Below, piece after piece: positions 1 to 9,300 of a stretch of DNA of 64,000 nt; position 1 is the stretch's first letter; every line of letters starts with the position of its first letter. The notes below the pieces were generated by a model. It was not told where the DNA came from. It ran no database searches and saw only the letters and a list, made by a program, of their open reading frames with translations. Made by a program: the position numbers and the translations under genes. This stretch comes from Streptomyces sp. NBC_00490. Its GTDB lineage: Bacteria > Actinomycetota > Actinomycetes > Streptomycetales > Streptomycetaceae. Location: positions 62,001 through 126,000 of the forward strand of contig NZ_CP107869.1 in the NCBI RefSeq assembly GCF_036013645.1. The letters run 5' to 3'.

Positions 1-2
1 GC

Positions 3-377
3 CTGGCCCAGGCATTGGAGGACCTGGCGGGCACCGTCCGCGAGGAGGTCGGCCGCAAACGCTCCATCGAGGCGGACCGCGCCAAACCCCGCACCACCGT
101 GCGGTGGATGACCCTCATCACCCTGGGCGTGATCATCGCGGGGTTCTTTGTGCCCTCGTACACCAGGCCCTACTCCACCCTGCTGGGCCAGCTGGTACTC
201 GGCTTCCTGACCGCCGGGTTCGTGGCGGTGCTGGCGATGATGCGCCAGCTGGGCAGCTTCCGCCGTATCCCCCGCTTCCTGATCACCGACCCGCGCAGCA
301 CCGTCCGCCTGCCCGCCCCCAGCGCGGAGACGTCGGCGGCGGCGGTCGGGCGTGAGCCGGAAGGAGCCCGCTCGTGA
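3..377 (+). CDS. TadB-like type II secretion F protein, 3' part (5' end outside window)
   Basis: The reading frame is open from the first bases of the window, so this is the C-terminal part of a longer protein. The visible 125 residues end in two hydrophobic segments (around WMTLITLGVIIAGFF and LLGQLVLGFLTAGFVAVLAMM), as in the C-terminus of TadB/GspF-type inner-membrane platform proteins. The stop overlaps the GTG start of the next gene, a TadC-like protein, by 4 nt, showing translational coupling. The TadB call rests on topology and position in the operon; no catalytic motif is expected in this family. Confidence 0.7.
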   Translation: MAQALEDLAGTVREEVGRKRSIEADRAKPRTTVRWMTLITLGVIIAGFFVPSYTRPYSTLLGQLVLGFLTAGFVAVLAMMRQLGSFRRIPRFLITDPRSTVRLPAPSAETSAAAVGREPEGARS

Positions 378-1261
378 ACCTGTTTCCCGTCGTCATCACC
401 GGCGGCCTCATCGGCGGCGGCGTCGCCCTGTTCGTGCGGGAACTGCTGCAGCCGCAGCCCGCATTGGCCACCGCCCTGGCCCGCAGCGCACCCGGGACGC
501 TGAGCATGCCCCAGGAGGAGGTGCTGGACCGGGACGAGGTGTGGGGGCGCTGGCTGCTGGCCCGCCTGGAGCGGCTGCCCGGCGTGACGGTGCCGGCCAC
601 CAACCTCGCCCTGCTTGGACAGGGGCCAGGCACCTTCATGCTGAAGAAGACCGCGCTCGCCGCCCTCGGGCTGCTGTGCCCGGTGCTGGTCACCATCCCC
701 TGGATCATCGCGGGCATCTCGCTGCCCTTCTACGTGCCCGCCGCGGTCGGACTCGCCATTGCGGGGCTGCTGTTCATCACGCCCGACCTCGCGGTGCGCG
801 ACCAGGCCAAACGGGCCCGCGAAGAGTTCGCGCACGCCCTGTCCGCCTACCTCGACCTGGTCGCACTCAAGCGGGCCGCGGACGCCGGCCCCACCGAAGC
901 CCTGGAGAAGGCGGCCGCAGTGGGTGACGGCTGGCCGTATCTGTATCTGCAGGGCGCGTTGCGCCGGGCCCGCCTGGAGAAGATCCCGCCGTACCAGGCG
1001 TTGACCGAACTGGCCGACACCTACGACCTGCCGGGCCTGGGTGATGTCGCCGACATCATGCGCGGCTCGGCGACCGACGGCGCCGCCGTCTACAAAGCCC
1101 TGCGCGCACGAACGGCCGCGCTCAACACCGAGCTGCTCACCGCACAGGCCGCCGAAGCCAACGCCGCCAGCGAGAAGATGACCGCCCCCGGCGCCTTACT
1201 CGCCGTGCTGGTCATGCTCCTGATGGCGTTCCCCGCAGTGATCCGCATGCTCACCGTCTAA
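374..1261 (+). CDS. TadC-like type II secretion system F family protein
   Basis: This 295-aa protein has an N-terminal hydrophobic segment, a central hydrophobic pair (about residues 96-140, LGLLCPVLVTIPWIIAGI), a cytoplasmic stretch rich in helical charged sequence and a C-terminal membrane segment (LLAVLVMLLMAFPAV). That is the T2SS-F/TadC pattern of the platform protein that works with the TadA ATPase to polymerise Flp pili. The GTG start overlaps the upstream stop (GTGA). Next to it lie a pilin-like and TadE/G-like genes, which supports the assignment. Confidence 0.75.
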   Translation: MNLFPVVITGGLIGGGVALFVRELLQPQPALATALARSAPGTLSMPQEEVLDRDEVWGRWLLARLERLPGVTVPATNLALLGQGPGTFMLKKTALAALGLLCPVLVTIPWIIAGISLPFYVPAAVGLAIAGLLFITPDLAVRDQAKRAREEFAHALSAYLDLVALKRAADAGPTEALEKAAAVGDGWPYLYLQGALRRARLEKIPPYQALTELADTYDLPGLGDVADIMRGSATDGAAVYKALRARTAALNTELLTAQAAEANAASEKMTAPGALLAVLVMLLMAFPAVIRMLTV

Positions 1262-1314
1262 CCAAACCCGATGCACCGCACGCAACTCACTCAACTTGGT
1301 TAAGGAGTTCTCCG

Positions 1315-1530
1315 ATGAAGCACCTGGCAGACCGTAGCTACCGTGCCGTCCGCTTACTGACCGAGCGTCTGGAAGAGGGCCTGGCCGAGGCGAAGCGGCG
1401 CCCCGACAGGGGGGACATCAGCATCACCACCGTCATCATCTGGGTGGCCGCTGTCACCGGCGCCCTGCTCATCGCGGGAACCATCGCCATCGTGATCAAC
1501 AAGTACAACACCAGCCTGAACGGCATCTGA
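1315..1530 (+). CDS. Small Flp-pilin-like membrane protein
   Basis: This 71-aa protein has a charged N-terminal arm (about 37 residues), a Gly-Asp junction (RGDISITT) and one hydrophobic helix (VIIWVAAVTGALLIAGTIAIV). The layout resembles prepilins cleaved after Gly by TadV-type peptidases, so it is plausibly the major Flp pilin of this operon. A good ribosome binding site (AAGGAG) lies 7 nt before the ATG. The stop overlaps the next ATG (TGATG). The pilin role is inferred from size and context. Confidence 0.6.
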   Translation: MKHLADRSYRAVRLLTERLEEGLAEAKRRPDRGDISITTVIIWVAAVTGALLIAGTIAIVINKYNTSLNGI

Positions 1531-1958
1531 TGCCTGGCGGCGACCGGCTCCGAGCTTGGTGGCGCGGGCGAAGATGGCATGAGGACCGCGGGGATGCCTC
1601 CATCCAGATGGCGATCGTCTACCCGTTCATCCTGCTCGCCACGATCGCCGTCATCCAGGCCTCTATGTGGTACTACGCCCGCTCCATCGCGCTGACCGCC
1701 GCCCGCGAGGGCCTGACTGCGGCCCGCGCGTATGAGGCCTCGCCCGCCGACGGCACCGCCAAGGCGCAGGAGGTTCTGGGCAGGGCGGCGGGTGACAGCC
1801 TGCTCGGGTACAGCGTCTCCACGGCCGGCAGCACTGGAGTACGCGTGCGTATAGAGGTGTCAGGCACAGCGCAGTCGATGATCCCTGGCATAGCAGGACT
1901 GCAGGTCAAGCAGGCAGCGTCCGGGGCCGTGGAACGGTGGACGGTGCCGGGTCAATGA
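1530..1958 (+). CDS. TadE-like pilus assembly protein
   Basis: A 142-aa protein with a short basic N-terminus, then DRGDASIQMAIVYPFILLA, the Gly-Asp-acidic plus hydrophobic start typical of TadE/TadG pseudopilins. The rest is a small extracytoplasmic domain. It starts within the stop of the pilin-like gene and its own TGA overlaps the next ATG (ATGA), so the whole set is coupled. Minor pseudopilin function is inferred from the family. Confidence 0.7.
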   Translation: MPGGDRLRAWWRGRRWHEDRGDASIQMAIVYPFILLATIAVIQASMWYYARSIALTAAREGLTAARAYEASPADGTAKAQEVLGRAAGDSLLGYSVSTAGSTGVRVRIEVSGTAQSMIPGIAGLQVKQAASGAVERWTVPGQ

Positions 1959-2470
1959 ACGCGCTGCGACGCAGGGCCTGTTGGGTACGCCGGGCCAGGG
2001 GGGACGAGGGCAGCGTGGCGATCGAGGCCGCCATCATCGTCCCGCTATTGATCATGTTCCTGTGCCTGGCGCTCGCGGGCGGCCGGATCGTCACCTCCGG
2101 GGCGAAGATCGACGCAGCAGCCGAGGACGCCGCACGGGAGGCATCCATCCACCGCACGGTGGCCGCCGCCCAGGACGCCGCGCACACTGCGGCCGCCGAA
2201 ACCCTCAGCGACCAGGACATCGCGTGCGCCTCCACCAGTGTGGCCGTGGACGCCGGAGGACTGGCCGTACCGGTCGGTCAGGTCGCCACCGTCACTGTGA
2301 CGGTGACCTGCACGGTCACCCTCTCCGACCTGCTGCTGCCGGTCCCGGGAAGCCGCACCCTCACCTCGACCGCCACCTCGGTTGTGGATCAGTACCGACA
2401 GAGAGCTCTTGGGTTCGCGAATTCTGAAGTGCCGTGGAGTACGAACCGAAGTGCCGGTGCCGCGCAATGA
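1955..2470 (+). CDS. TadE-family protein with 3' end altered by insertion
   Basis: The frame is open from a GTG at 1937, but ATG at 1955 overlaps the previous stop (ATGA) and is the likely start. The protein has the TadE signature (GDEGSVAIEAAIIVPLLIMF) followed by an extracytoplasmic domain. After about TSVVDQYR (near 2398) the sequence becomes unrelated to a TadE tail, and the frame ends at 2470, where a recombinase element has entered. The native C-terminus was probably lost or moved to the far side near 5800. Function may survive because only the last residues change. Confidence 0.6.
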   Translation: MNALRRRACWVRRARGDEGSVAIEAAIIVPLLIMFLCLALAGGRIVTSGAKIDAAAEDAAREASIHRTVAAAQDAAHTAAAETLSDQDIACASTSVAVDAGGLAVPVGQVATVTVTVTCTVTLSDLLLPVPGSRTLTSTATSVVDQYRQRALGFANSEVPWSTNRSAGAAQ

Positions 2471-2490
2471 GCGCGCGAGGGTACTTGGGT

Positions 2491-4278
2491 TCACGCTTGG
2501 TCGAGGAAGCCGGGATGGTCGACGACGCCGGTGTAGCGGAGGCTGGCGTTGATGGACAGGCCGAACATGTCGTGCAGCCGCTTGGCATCTCCGCGGCTGG
2601 CCATGGCTTCGGCGAGGATGCGGTCTTCGCGGATCGAGCGGCAGCTGACACCGGGCCCGAGCAGCAGCTTGATCCAGCGGATGCCGACGTTGCGGGTTTC
2701 CATGGCGCTGCGGCGATTGATGAACAGATGCGGGTTGGCGGTGTTGGGCCAGGTAGTGGTGCGGTGGTCCAGGTAGGCGGCGATGCGTTCACGGACCGGC
2801 GGGGCCAGGGGAATCTTGCGGTCGTCGAGTTGGAGCCAGCCGGCGCTGACGTCGACGAGTTGGAGGTTGCGCACCTGGCTGGTGCTCAGTCCGTGGAAGG
2901 CGACGAGCGAGGCGACCGCGGCGCGCGCGGGGTTGGACTGGTCGAGCAGGGCCTTGATGGCGGCGGTGTCGACGGGCAGGGGCTCACGGGGTGGGTGGTA
3001 GCCCAGGCGCATCCGGTAGGTGGGGTCGGCGAACAGTACGTGGTCCTGCTTGAGCAGGTGGAACAGCGAGCGCAGGCCCTGACCGGTGCGTGCGGGGTGG
3101 TCGCTGGCGGCCAGTGCCGCGGCGACGTCTTCGCGGGCGATCTCCCGCAGGGAGGTGTGGCCGCCGGCGGCCCATTCGATGAGCACGGGGCGGGCCCAGG
3201 AGAAGTGCAGGCGGATCGTGGTGGCACTACGGGGGCGTCGTCGGGGCGGCCGGCTGCGGCCGCCTGCCATGACGTCGTACCAGATGCGCACCTCGCCGGC
3301 CATCGGCTCGGGCAGCCCGGTCAGCCGCCGCTCGAGCCATTGGCGAAGGACGTTGTCGCGGTCGTCGAGGAGCAGGCCTGCCTCGTCCAGGACGGCCGCC
3401 ACGTGCTTGGCGGTCAGGTGGATCTCGTTGAGGAACTCCAGACCGCTGCGCGGGATCGGGGCGCCGGGGTCGTCCTGGATGGCCAGGATGATCCGGAGGC
3501 CGGCCCGGCAGCGCATCCTGACCGGCGCGCTCCAGCCGAGTCGGGCGGCCCGCTGATCAGTCAGGTTCCACAGCCGGCGCAGCAACGCGAGGTCGGTGGG
3601 CCAGGGGTAGTCCCGCTGCCGCAACCGGGAGTGATCGCGCTGGGCCGGGAAGAAGGCCAGCTGCTCGTAACGGACGGCGGGGCGGTCGCGGTGAGCGGGT
3701 GCCGGAAATCGCGGCGGTGGCTCCAGGAGCAGCTTGAGCTCCTTCCTCATGCGCGGGGAGACGTCCGAGAGGGCCGTGCGAGCGCGCTGTTCGGCCTGCC
3801 GCATTCGGCGCGAAGAGCCCTTTTGCCGGCTGAGCCCCGCGAGGAAGAGCTGCTGGCCGTCTCGGTTGGCCTCGGCCGGATCGAACCGGCCCAGGACGGG
3901 GATCATGTTTCGGGCGTGGGCGAAGCACAGCCGGCAGATGCCCAGCTCTCGGTGGAGGCGGGCAAGATTGTTGCAGGTCGGGCAGATTCCCCGATGGGGA
4001 TGGTTCACCCGCCAGCCGTGGCAGGCCTCGCACAACCACCCGCCCTTCCTGGTGGCGCCCCAGGCCAGACAGTCCGGACAGGAATCCGCGGCGGGCCGCC
4101 CGTAGAGGTGACAGCGGCGGCACTTGCCGGTGTTGTAGTAGTCGAGCGACCCACAGATCAGGCACGGGGGCGGGGTGACCGGGCCGCCCGGCCAACAGCC
4201 GAAGCAGTACCCGGTGCTGTCGATGGCTTCGGGCAGACGGCCGCAGACAGTGCACAGGTTGAGGGCCGGCCGGGTCAC
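2491..4278 (-). CDS. Cys-rich tyrosine recombinase-like protein of the element
   Basis: 595 aa. Residues 1-130 contain many CxxC pairs (CTVCG, CLICG, CRRCH, CPDC, CEAC, CPTC, CRLC), suggesting several zinc ribbons. The C-terminal ~200 residues resemble a tyrosine recombinase fold (LSTSQVRNLQL, DRKIPLAP, SIREDR, then RYTG), but the usual HxxR and LGH histidines are replaced, so catalysis may be degenerate or the protein may be an accessory subunit. The GTG start overlaps the XRE gene stop (GTGA). It probably acts with the neighbouring integrase on element movement. Confidence 0.6.
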   Translation of the reverse strand: MTRPALNLCTVCGRLPEAIDSTGYCFGCWPGGPVTPPPCLICGSLDYYNTGKCRRCHLYGRPAADSCPDCLAWGATRKGGWLCEACHGWRVNHPHRGICPTCNNLARLHRELGICRLCFAHARNMIPVLGRFDPAEANRDGQQLFLAGLSRQKGSSRRMRQAEQRARTALSDVSPRMRKELKLLLEPPPRFPAPAHRDRPAVRYEQLAFFPAQRDHSRLRQRDYPWPTDLALLRRLWNLTDQRAARLGWSAPVRMRCRAGLRIILAIQDDPGAPIPRSGLEFLNEIHLTAKHVAAVLDEAGLLLDDRDNVLRQWLERRLTGLPEPMAGEVRIWYDVMAGGRSRPPRRRPRSATTIRLHFSWARPVLIEWAAGGHTSLREIAREDVAAALAASDHPARTGQGLRSLFHLLKQDHVLFADPTYRMRLGYHPPREPLPVDTAAIKALLDQSNPARAAVASLVAFHGLSTSQVRNLQLVDVSAGWLQLDDRKIPLAPPVRERIAAYLDHRTTTWPNTANPHLFINRRSAMETRNVGIRWIKLLLGPGVSCRSIREDRILAEAMASRGDAKRLHDMFGLSINASLRYTGVVDHPGFLDQA

Positions 4279-4607
4279 AACGGGGGTGCCGTTCGCGGAC
4301 GGCCGGGTTTGGGCACGATGTCGCGCGCGCCGCGCGGTGCCGGATCACGGTCGGCGGTGCGGGCCGGCGGCTGCTCGGGCCGCGCGGCCGGCAGTCCGCT
4401 CGGCACGAGCAAGTCACAGGGAGTGCAGTCCAATACGGCGCACAACACTTCCAGGTCGTCCAGCCGGATCGTGGTCGGGGTTCGGGACCACAGCATCGAC
4501 ATCTTGCCGGCGCTGATCTCCAGGCCGGCCTCAGCCAGCCGGCGGCGCATCTGGGTCGCCTGCCAGATGCCGGCCTCGGCCGCCTTCATCCGCAAGTTCC
4601 ACCGCAT
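4275..4607 (-). CDS. XRE-type helix-turn-helix protein of the element
   Basis: A 110-aa protein. The start chosen is the ATG at 4607, which has AAGGAG six bases upstream. Residues about 20-65 form a Cro/C1-type helix-turn-helix (MRRRLAEAGLEISAGKMSML, then TTIRLDDLEVLCAVLDCTPCDLL). It sits between the two recombinase genes, 16 bp after the integrase stop and overlapping the next start. It is likely the regulator or directionality factor of the element. Confidence 0.65.
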   Translation of the reverse strand: MRWNLRMKAAEAGIWQATQMRRRLAEAGLEISAGKMSMLWSRTPTTIRLDDLEVLCAVLDCTPCDLLVPSGLPAARPEQPPARTADRDPAPRGARDIVPKPGRPRTAPPL

Positions 4608-4623
4608 CACGGGCTCCTTCGGC

Positions 4624-5700
4624 TCAGCCCAGCAACCGCAGCGTGGTCCGGTTGTTGGCCTGGATCCATTCGTTCTCGATGTGCTGAGTCGGCACATGGA
4701 TGTAGTGCGTGGTCGTCGACAGCCAGTTGTGGCCGAGCAGGTCCTGGATCGCCTTGAGGTCCACCCCTCGCTCGTAAAGGGCGGAGGCGCAGTAGTGCCG
4801 CAGGCCGTGCGGGGTCAGCCGGCCCTTCCAGTCCGGAAGCCAGGTGGCCACCGCGGTGGCCAGGCCGGAGCGCAGTGGATCGGTGCCGATCCGGGCGCAG
4901 GCGCCGGTGAGTTGATCCCGCCGTTCGCTGGGCAGCAGTGGGGCGTCCGGGTTTTGCCAGTCGTCGTCGAACTGGTGGCGTACGTCCGTCAGCCACCACT
5001 GCATCAGCGCGTCGATCCCGTCGATTGCGGGGATCAGGCGTGTCTTGGGCCCGCGTCCGCGGCTGCCCTTGCCGTAGCGGATGTGCAGCTTGCCCCACTG
5101 ACCCAGATCCGGCCGCCAGTCACGCACATCGAGCATCGTCGTCTCGCGGATCCGCAACCCGCCCCGTCGCCACAGCGACGCCGCCAGGTAGTCACGGGCG
5201 GCTGGCAAGTACTTGCGCGCACAGGGCAGTTGTGCGGCCCAGTGTCCGAACAGCTCCTCCACCTCCACGCGGCCGGGCGGCACCCGCACATTCGGGTAGT
5301 TGGCCTTGGCCGGCCGGTTGAACTCATCGATCGGCTGCATCACCACGCAGCCCGTCAACGCGTGGATGTCCCGTTGATAGCGGCTGATCACGAAGTCGTA
5401 GAAGCGGGCAATGGCGCCCGCGTAGCCCTGGACCGTCGACGGCTTGCAGCACCGCTCCTGACGCAGCCTCACCAGGTATCGGTCGGCATCTTCCACTCCG
5501 ACCGCCCACAGCCGTCGCTCGCTGGAGCGCACAAAGTCCACGGCCGCACGGCAGTTGAACTCCACCGTGCCGTCCCCCGCCCCCGTCGCGGCCAGGGCCA
5601 ACGCGTATTGGTCAACGATTTCTTGCTCGAAGTCCTCTTCCTCAACCGCCGATCTCACGACCCGCGGCGAGGCCAGATTCCGCACGATCGCCAGCGTCAT
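4624..5700 (-). CDS. Tyrosine recombinase (phage-type integrase)
   Basis: 358 aa with a SAM-like N-terminal domain and a C-terminal catalytic domain. Visible residues: Arg in GLRIRETTMLD, Lys near YGKGSRGRG, HGLRH box, LGH box, and nucleophilic Tyr in THYIHVP. All expected catalytic positions are present, so it is probably active. It is the first gene of the three-gene element and reads away from the TadG-like gene. Confidence 0.8.
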   Translation of the reverse strand: MTLAIVRNLASPRVVRSAVEEEDFEQEIVDQYALALAATGAGDGTVEFNCRAAVDFVRSSERRLWAVGVEDADRYLVRLRQERCCKPSTVQGYAGAIARFYDFVISRYQRDIHALTGCVVMQPIDEFNRPAKANYPNVRVPPGRVEVEELFGHWAAQLPCARKYLPAARDYLAASLWRRGGLRIRETTMLDVRDWRPDLGQWGKLHIRYGKGSRGRGPKTRLIPAIDGIDALMQWWLTDVRHQFDDDWQNPDAPLLPSERRDQLTGACARIGTDPLRSGLATAVATWLPDWKGRLTPHGLRHYCASALYERGVDLKAIQDLLGHNWLSTTTHYIHVPTQHIENEWIQANNRTTLRLLG

Positions 5701-5876
5701 GACCGCTCCAGTTCACCAGGAGAGCCGGTGCTTCAGGAATATCGGATGATCCGCATGATTCGTGGAGATGCTTCAGAAACTTCACTCCATCGAGTTAAGC
5801 CCCTGGACAGCGGAAGAGCGCGGCCTGCAACGGCGACGGCTGCCGAACCGACGGCTTTTCCGACACGGGAGGGCTG

Positions 5877-6335
5877 ATGAGGATGAGCTTCCAACGACGG
5901 GCCCGCCCGATGCCGTTCGATGACCGGGGTGGGGTGACGGTGTTCGTTGCGGTGTGCGTCATCGCGCTGATCGGCATCATCGGTGTCGCGGTCGACGGGG
6001 GCAGCAGGATGCGCGCCCTCGAGCGCGCCGACTTCGTCGCGGGTGAGGCCGCCCGGGCCGGCGGGCAGGCCATCGACCCCGCCCAGGCCATCCCCGGTGA
6101 GGCGGTCGTGGTGGATCCGCAGGATGCGGTGGCCGCAGCCCGCGCCTACCTCGCCTCCGCCGGCGCCACCGGCACCGTCGCCGTGTCGGGGGACGGCACC
6201 ACTCTCATGGTCGATGTCACCGACTCCTACGACACGACGTTCCTCTCCGCCGTCGGGATCGGTTCGCTGCCGGTTGCCGGACATGGCGAGGCCACTCTCT
6301 TGTACGGCGTCAACGCACCCGAAGGAAACACCTGA
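5877..6335 (+). CDS. TadG/TadE-like pilus assembly protein
   Basis: 152 aa. The N-terminus FDDRGGVTVFVAVCVIALIGIIGVAVDGG is split by the usual Gly before a single membrane helix, as in TadG-like proteins. The remainder is extracytoplasmic. The stop overlaps the start of the BTAD gene (TGATG). It is the first Tad gene after the recombinase element, whose right edge lies just upstream, so its original coupling to the TadE-like gene has been broken. Confidence 0.65.
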   Translation: MRMSFQRRARPMPFDDRGGVTVFVAVCVIALIGIIGVAVDGGSRMRALERADFVAGEAARAGGQAIDPAQAIPGEAVVVDPQDAVAAARAYLASAGATGTVAVSGDGTTLMVDVTDSYDTTFLSAVGIGSLPVAGHGEATLLYGVNAPEGNT

Positions 6336-9300
6336 TGGGCACCACCCCCTCCCCCGCCACCACGGCAGGCCGCCGCGTGGTTCGTGGGGTCACGGCCGGC
6401 TTGAGTCTGCTGGTCCTGGCCGGCGCGGTCGTGGGGCTGCCCCTGCTGCTGGCCTGGGCCACCCCGGTGCTGTGGGAGGCCGGACGCGACGACCTCGCGC
6501 ACCTCCTCGACCGCCAGGACACCGGCGCGGCAGCCCTGCTGCTCATCGCCAGCGTCGGCTGGATCGGGTGGGCGCAATTCACGTACTGCACGGTGCGCGA
6601 GCTGTTCGCGCAGCTGCGTGGCCGGACCTGGCATCCCCCACGCGGGCTCGGCTCCTCCCAGCGGGCCGCGGCACTGCTGATCGGCAGCATCCTGGTGCTC
6701 CTACCCACCAGCTCGGCGCTGGCCTCCGACGCCCAGGCCGCCCCCGCCGCAACAGCGGCCCGCCTGCCCGCCCAAGCCCAGGCCGGGCACGACACCGGAG
6801 CCGACAGGACGTCCACGGCGACCGGGCGTACGGCGTCCCCGACCTACACGGTGCGCCAGACGCGGCCCGCGGAAAGCCTGTGGAGCATCGCCGAGCAGGA
6901 ACTAGGCGACGGCGAACAGTGGCGGCAGATCGCCGCCCTGAATGAGGGCCACACCATGGGCGACGGCCAGGTGTTCCGCTCCAACGGGTTTCTGCAGCCC
7001 GGCTGGCAGCTGACAATGCCCGCCTCCTACACCCCGGCGGGAGGCGTCCACACGCAGCTCGACCAGGCTGCTCCGGCGGCGGCCGACGAGCCTGCGCAGG
7101 TGGAAGTCGTCGAGCCGGGCGACTCCCTGTCCACCATCGCCGCCCACGAGCTCGAGGACGGCAACCGGTGGCCGGAGCTCTTCGCAGCGACCAAGGACCA
7201 GCCGCAGCCCGACGGCCTGCCGGCCATCACCGACCCCGACATGATCTACCCGGGCCAACACGTCACCGTGCCCGGCACCGGCACGTCGGACACCCCGCCA
7301 CCCGCACGCGATCACACCGGAGAGGACGAGCAGGACTCCGAGCAGCCCGCGCCCGCCCCCGACGATGAGCACCAGCCAGGGCACGACGACGACCAGGAGG
7401 CGCAGCCACCGGCGCCCAGCCCCTCCGCCAGCCCAACACCAGGGCCGTCTGCCTCCAGCAGCCAGTCGACCGCGCGCCCCGGGCCAGACCACGAGCAGGG
7501 CGCTCCTCCCCCAGCCGACTCGACAGTTCCTGGGCCAAGCAGCAGCGGGACGCCCTCAACAGCCCCTCCCCCAGCGTCACCCGAGGTGTCCGCCTCCGAT
7601 GCGTCCTCCCCGACCGCGGCACCCACGGCCGAGCCGGCTCCGGCCGGCAGTTCGCTGAACCTGCGCGTCGTACTGGGCGCCGGCGCACTGCTGGCGGCCG
7701 CCGTCACCGGGGCACTGGCCCTGCGTAGGACGCTGCAGCGGCGCCGCCGTAGGCCCGGCGAGAAGATCGCCATCGCGCCGGAAACGTCCACGGCCGAGGC
7801 CCAGTTGGCGGCCGCTGCCGAGGCGGGCGGCGCCGTACGTCTGGACCTTGCCCTGCGCACCCTGGCCCACCACCTGCCCACCGACGCTCCCGCGCGCGAG
7901 CTGCCGGCGTTGCGGGCCGCGCGGATCGGCACGCACACCGTCGAAGTACTGCCCGAGGACCTCGCCCGAGAGCCGAGGGTGCCGTTCGTGTCCGGGACAG
8001 CGGGGTGGTGGGCCCTGCCCGGCGACGCCGCTCTCCTGGACGAGGAGGCCGCCCGCGACGTGCTGGCCCCTTACCCGGGCCTGGTCACGATCGGCAGCAC
8101 GGACACGGGTGACCTGCTGCTGCTCAACCTCGCTGCCCTGCCCGCCCTGCTCCTGGACGGCAGCGCGGTGCACATCACCGAGGTCTGCACTTCCCTCGCC
8201 CTGGAGCTGGGGATGAGCCCGTGGGCCAGCGACGTCGAAATCGTCGTCGTGGGATTCGGCGAGGACCTGCCGCAGCTGCTGCCGACCGCGCGGATCGCCC
8301 ACATGCGCCAAGCCGTACACGCGCTGCGCGACCTGAGCGAGCGGCTTCTGGAAGCCCGCCAGCTGCCCGACACCCAGGACCAGCCCTATCTCCTGCTGTG
8401 CTCGTCCGCGCTGGACGCGGACACGGCGTGGCGGTTCGCCGATCTCATCGACAAGGCCGGCCCGGTCCCCGTCACCCTGATTGCCCCAGCGAGTTCGGCC
8501 GCCGCGCACTTCCCGGACGCCGAGATCCTCAACGCCTCCCTCAACACTCCGCAGCAACTCGGCAGCGTCGGCACCGACATCATCGTGCAGCGCCTGGAAC
8601 ACGACGCCTACCAGCAGATCACCACCGCCCTCGCAGTGTCCGGACAGCCCGCCCAGCCGGCCGAGGGCCCCTGGCGGGATGTCCCGGACGAACCCGGCCA
8701 GCTGCCCCAGCCCGCGCCAGCTGACGAGCCCCGTACAGCTGCGACTGCCGCTGCCGAGGTCCCCGTTTTTTCGCAGACCCCGTCGGATACCAGCCCTACC
8801 AGTGGGGTCTTTGCGGCCCTGGTCGCTGCCAGCGCCGATCCGTCCGGGCTGCGCCTGCTTCCTGGAGCGTCACCTTCAGCCGGCGACGAATCTGCGCCGA
8901 ACACCGAAGGAACCCCGCCGACAGCTACCGAGCCGACTGCTGACGCAGAAGCTGCGGGGAACGACGACCACCAGGACAGCCCCGAGAACGGTATGGAGCC
9001 AGCCGCAGCGGAGGGCACGGCGCAGGACCTGCGCGCGCCGGAGATCCGTGTTCTGGGGCCGGTCGAGGTGGACGGCGTCGCCGCCTCCGGACACGGACCG
9101 CGCAGCAGCCAGCTCGCCGCGTTGTTGTATTTCCGGCCGGGCCGCTCCGCCGACGTGCTGTGCACCGACATGAACCCCCTCAACCCCTGGAGCGTGAACA
9201 CCCTCAACTCGCGGCTACGCGGCCTACGCGGCGCCCTGGGCAGGGACCCCTCTGGCGATCCCTACGTTCTGGGGCGTATCACCGGCGAGGACCCCTACCG

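Larger units (their letters stand above)
2399..5815. mobile_element. Recombinase element (two tyrosine recombinases plus XRE-type gene) inserted in the Tad operon
   Basis: A ~3.4 kb block on the opposite strand separates the end of a TadE-like gene from a TadG-like gene that would otherwise be adjacent. It carries three overlapping or closely spaced genes (integrase, small XRE-type, Cys-rich recombinase-like). Both edges carry short imperfect inverted motifs: CTGAAGTGCC and CCGAAGTGCC near 2425-2462, and GGTGCTTCAG and GATGCTTCAG near 5727-5775. GACAG occurs near both presumed junctions. Exact ends are uncertain by tens of bases. Confidence 0.6.

Noticed and set aside
2434..5877. A 1147-codon plus-strand open frame
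   Set aside because: It lies antisense to the three recombinase-element genes, has low-complexity Gly/Ala/Val-rich composition and no homology; a shadow of high-GC coding on the other strand.
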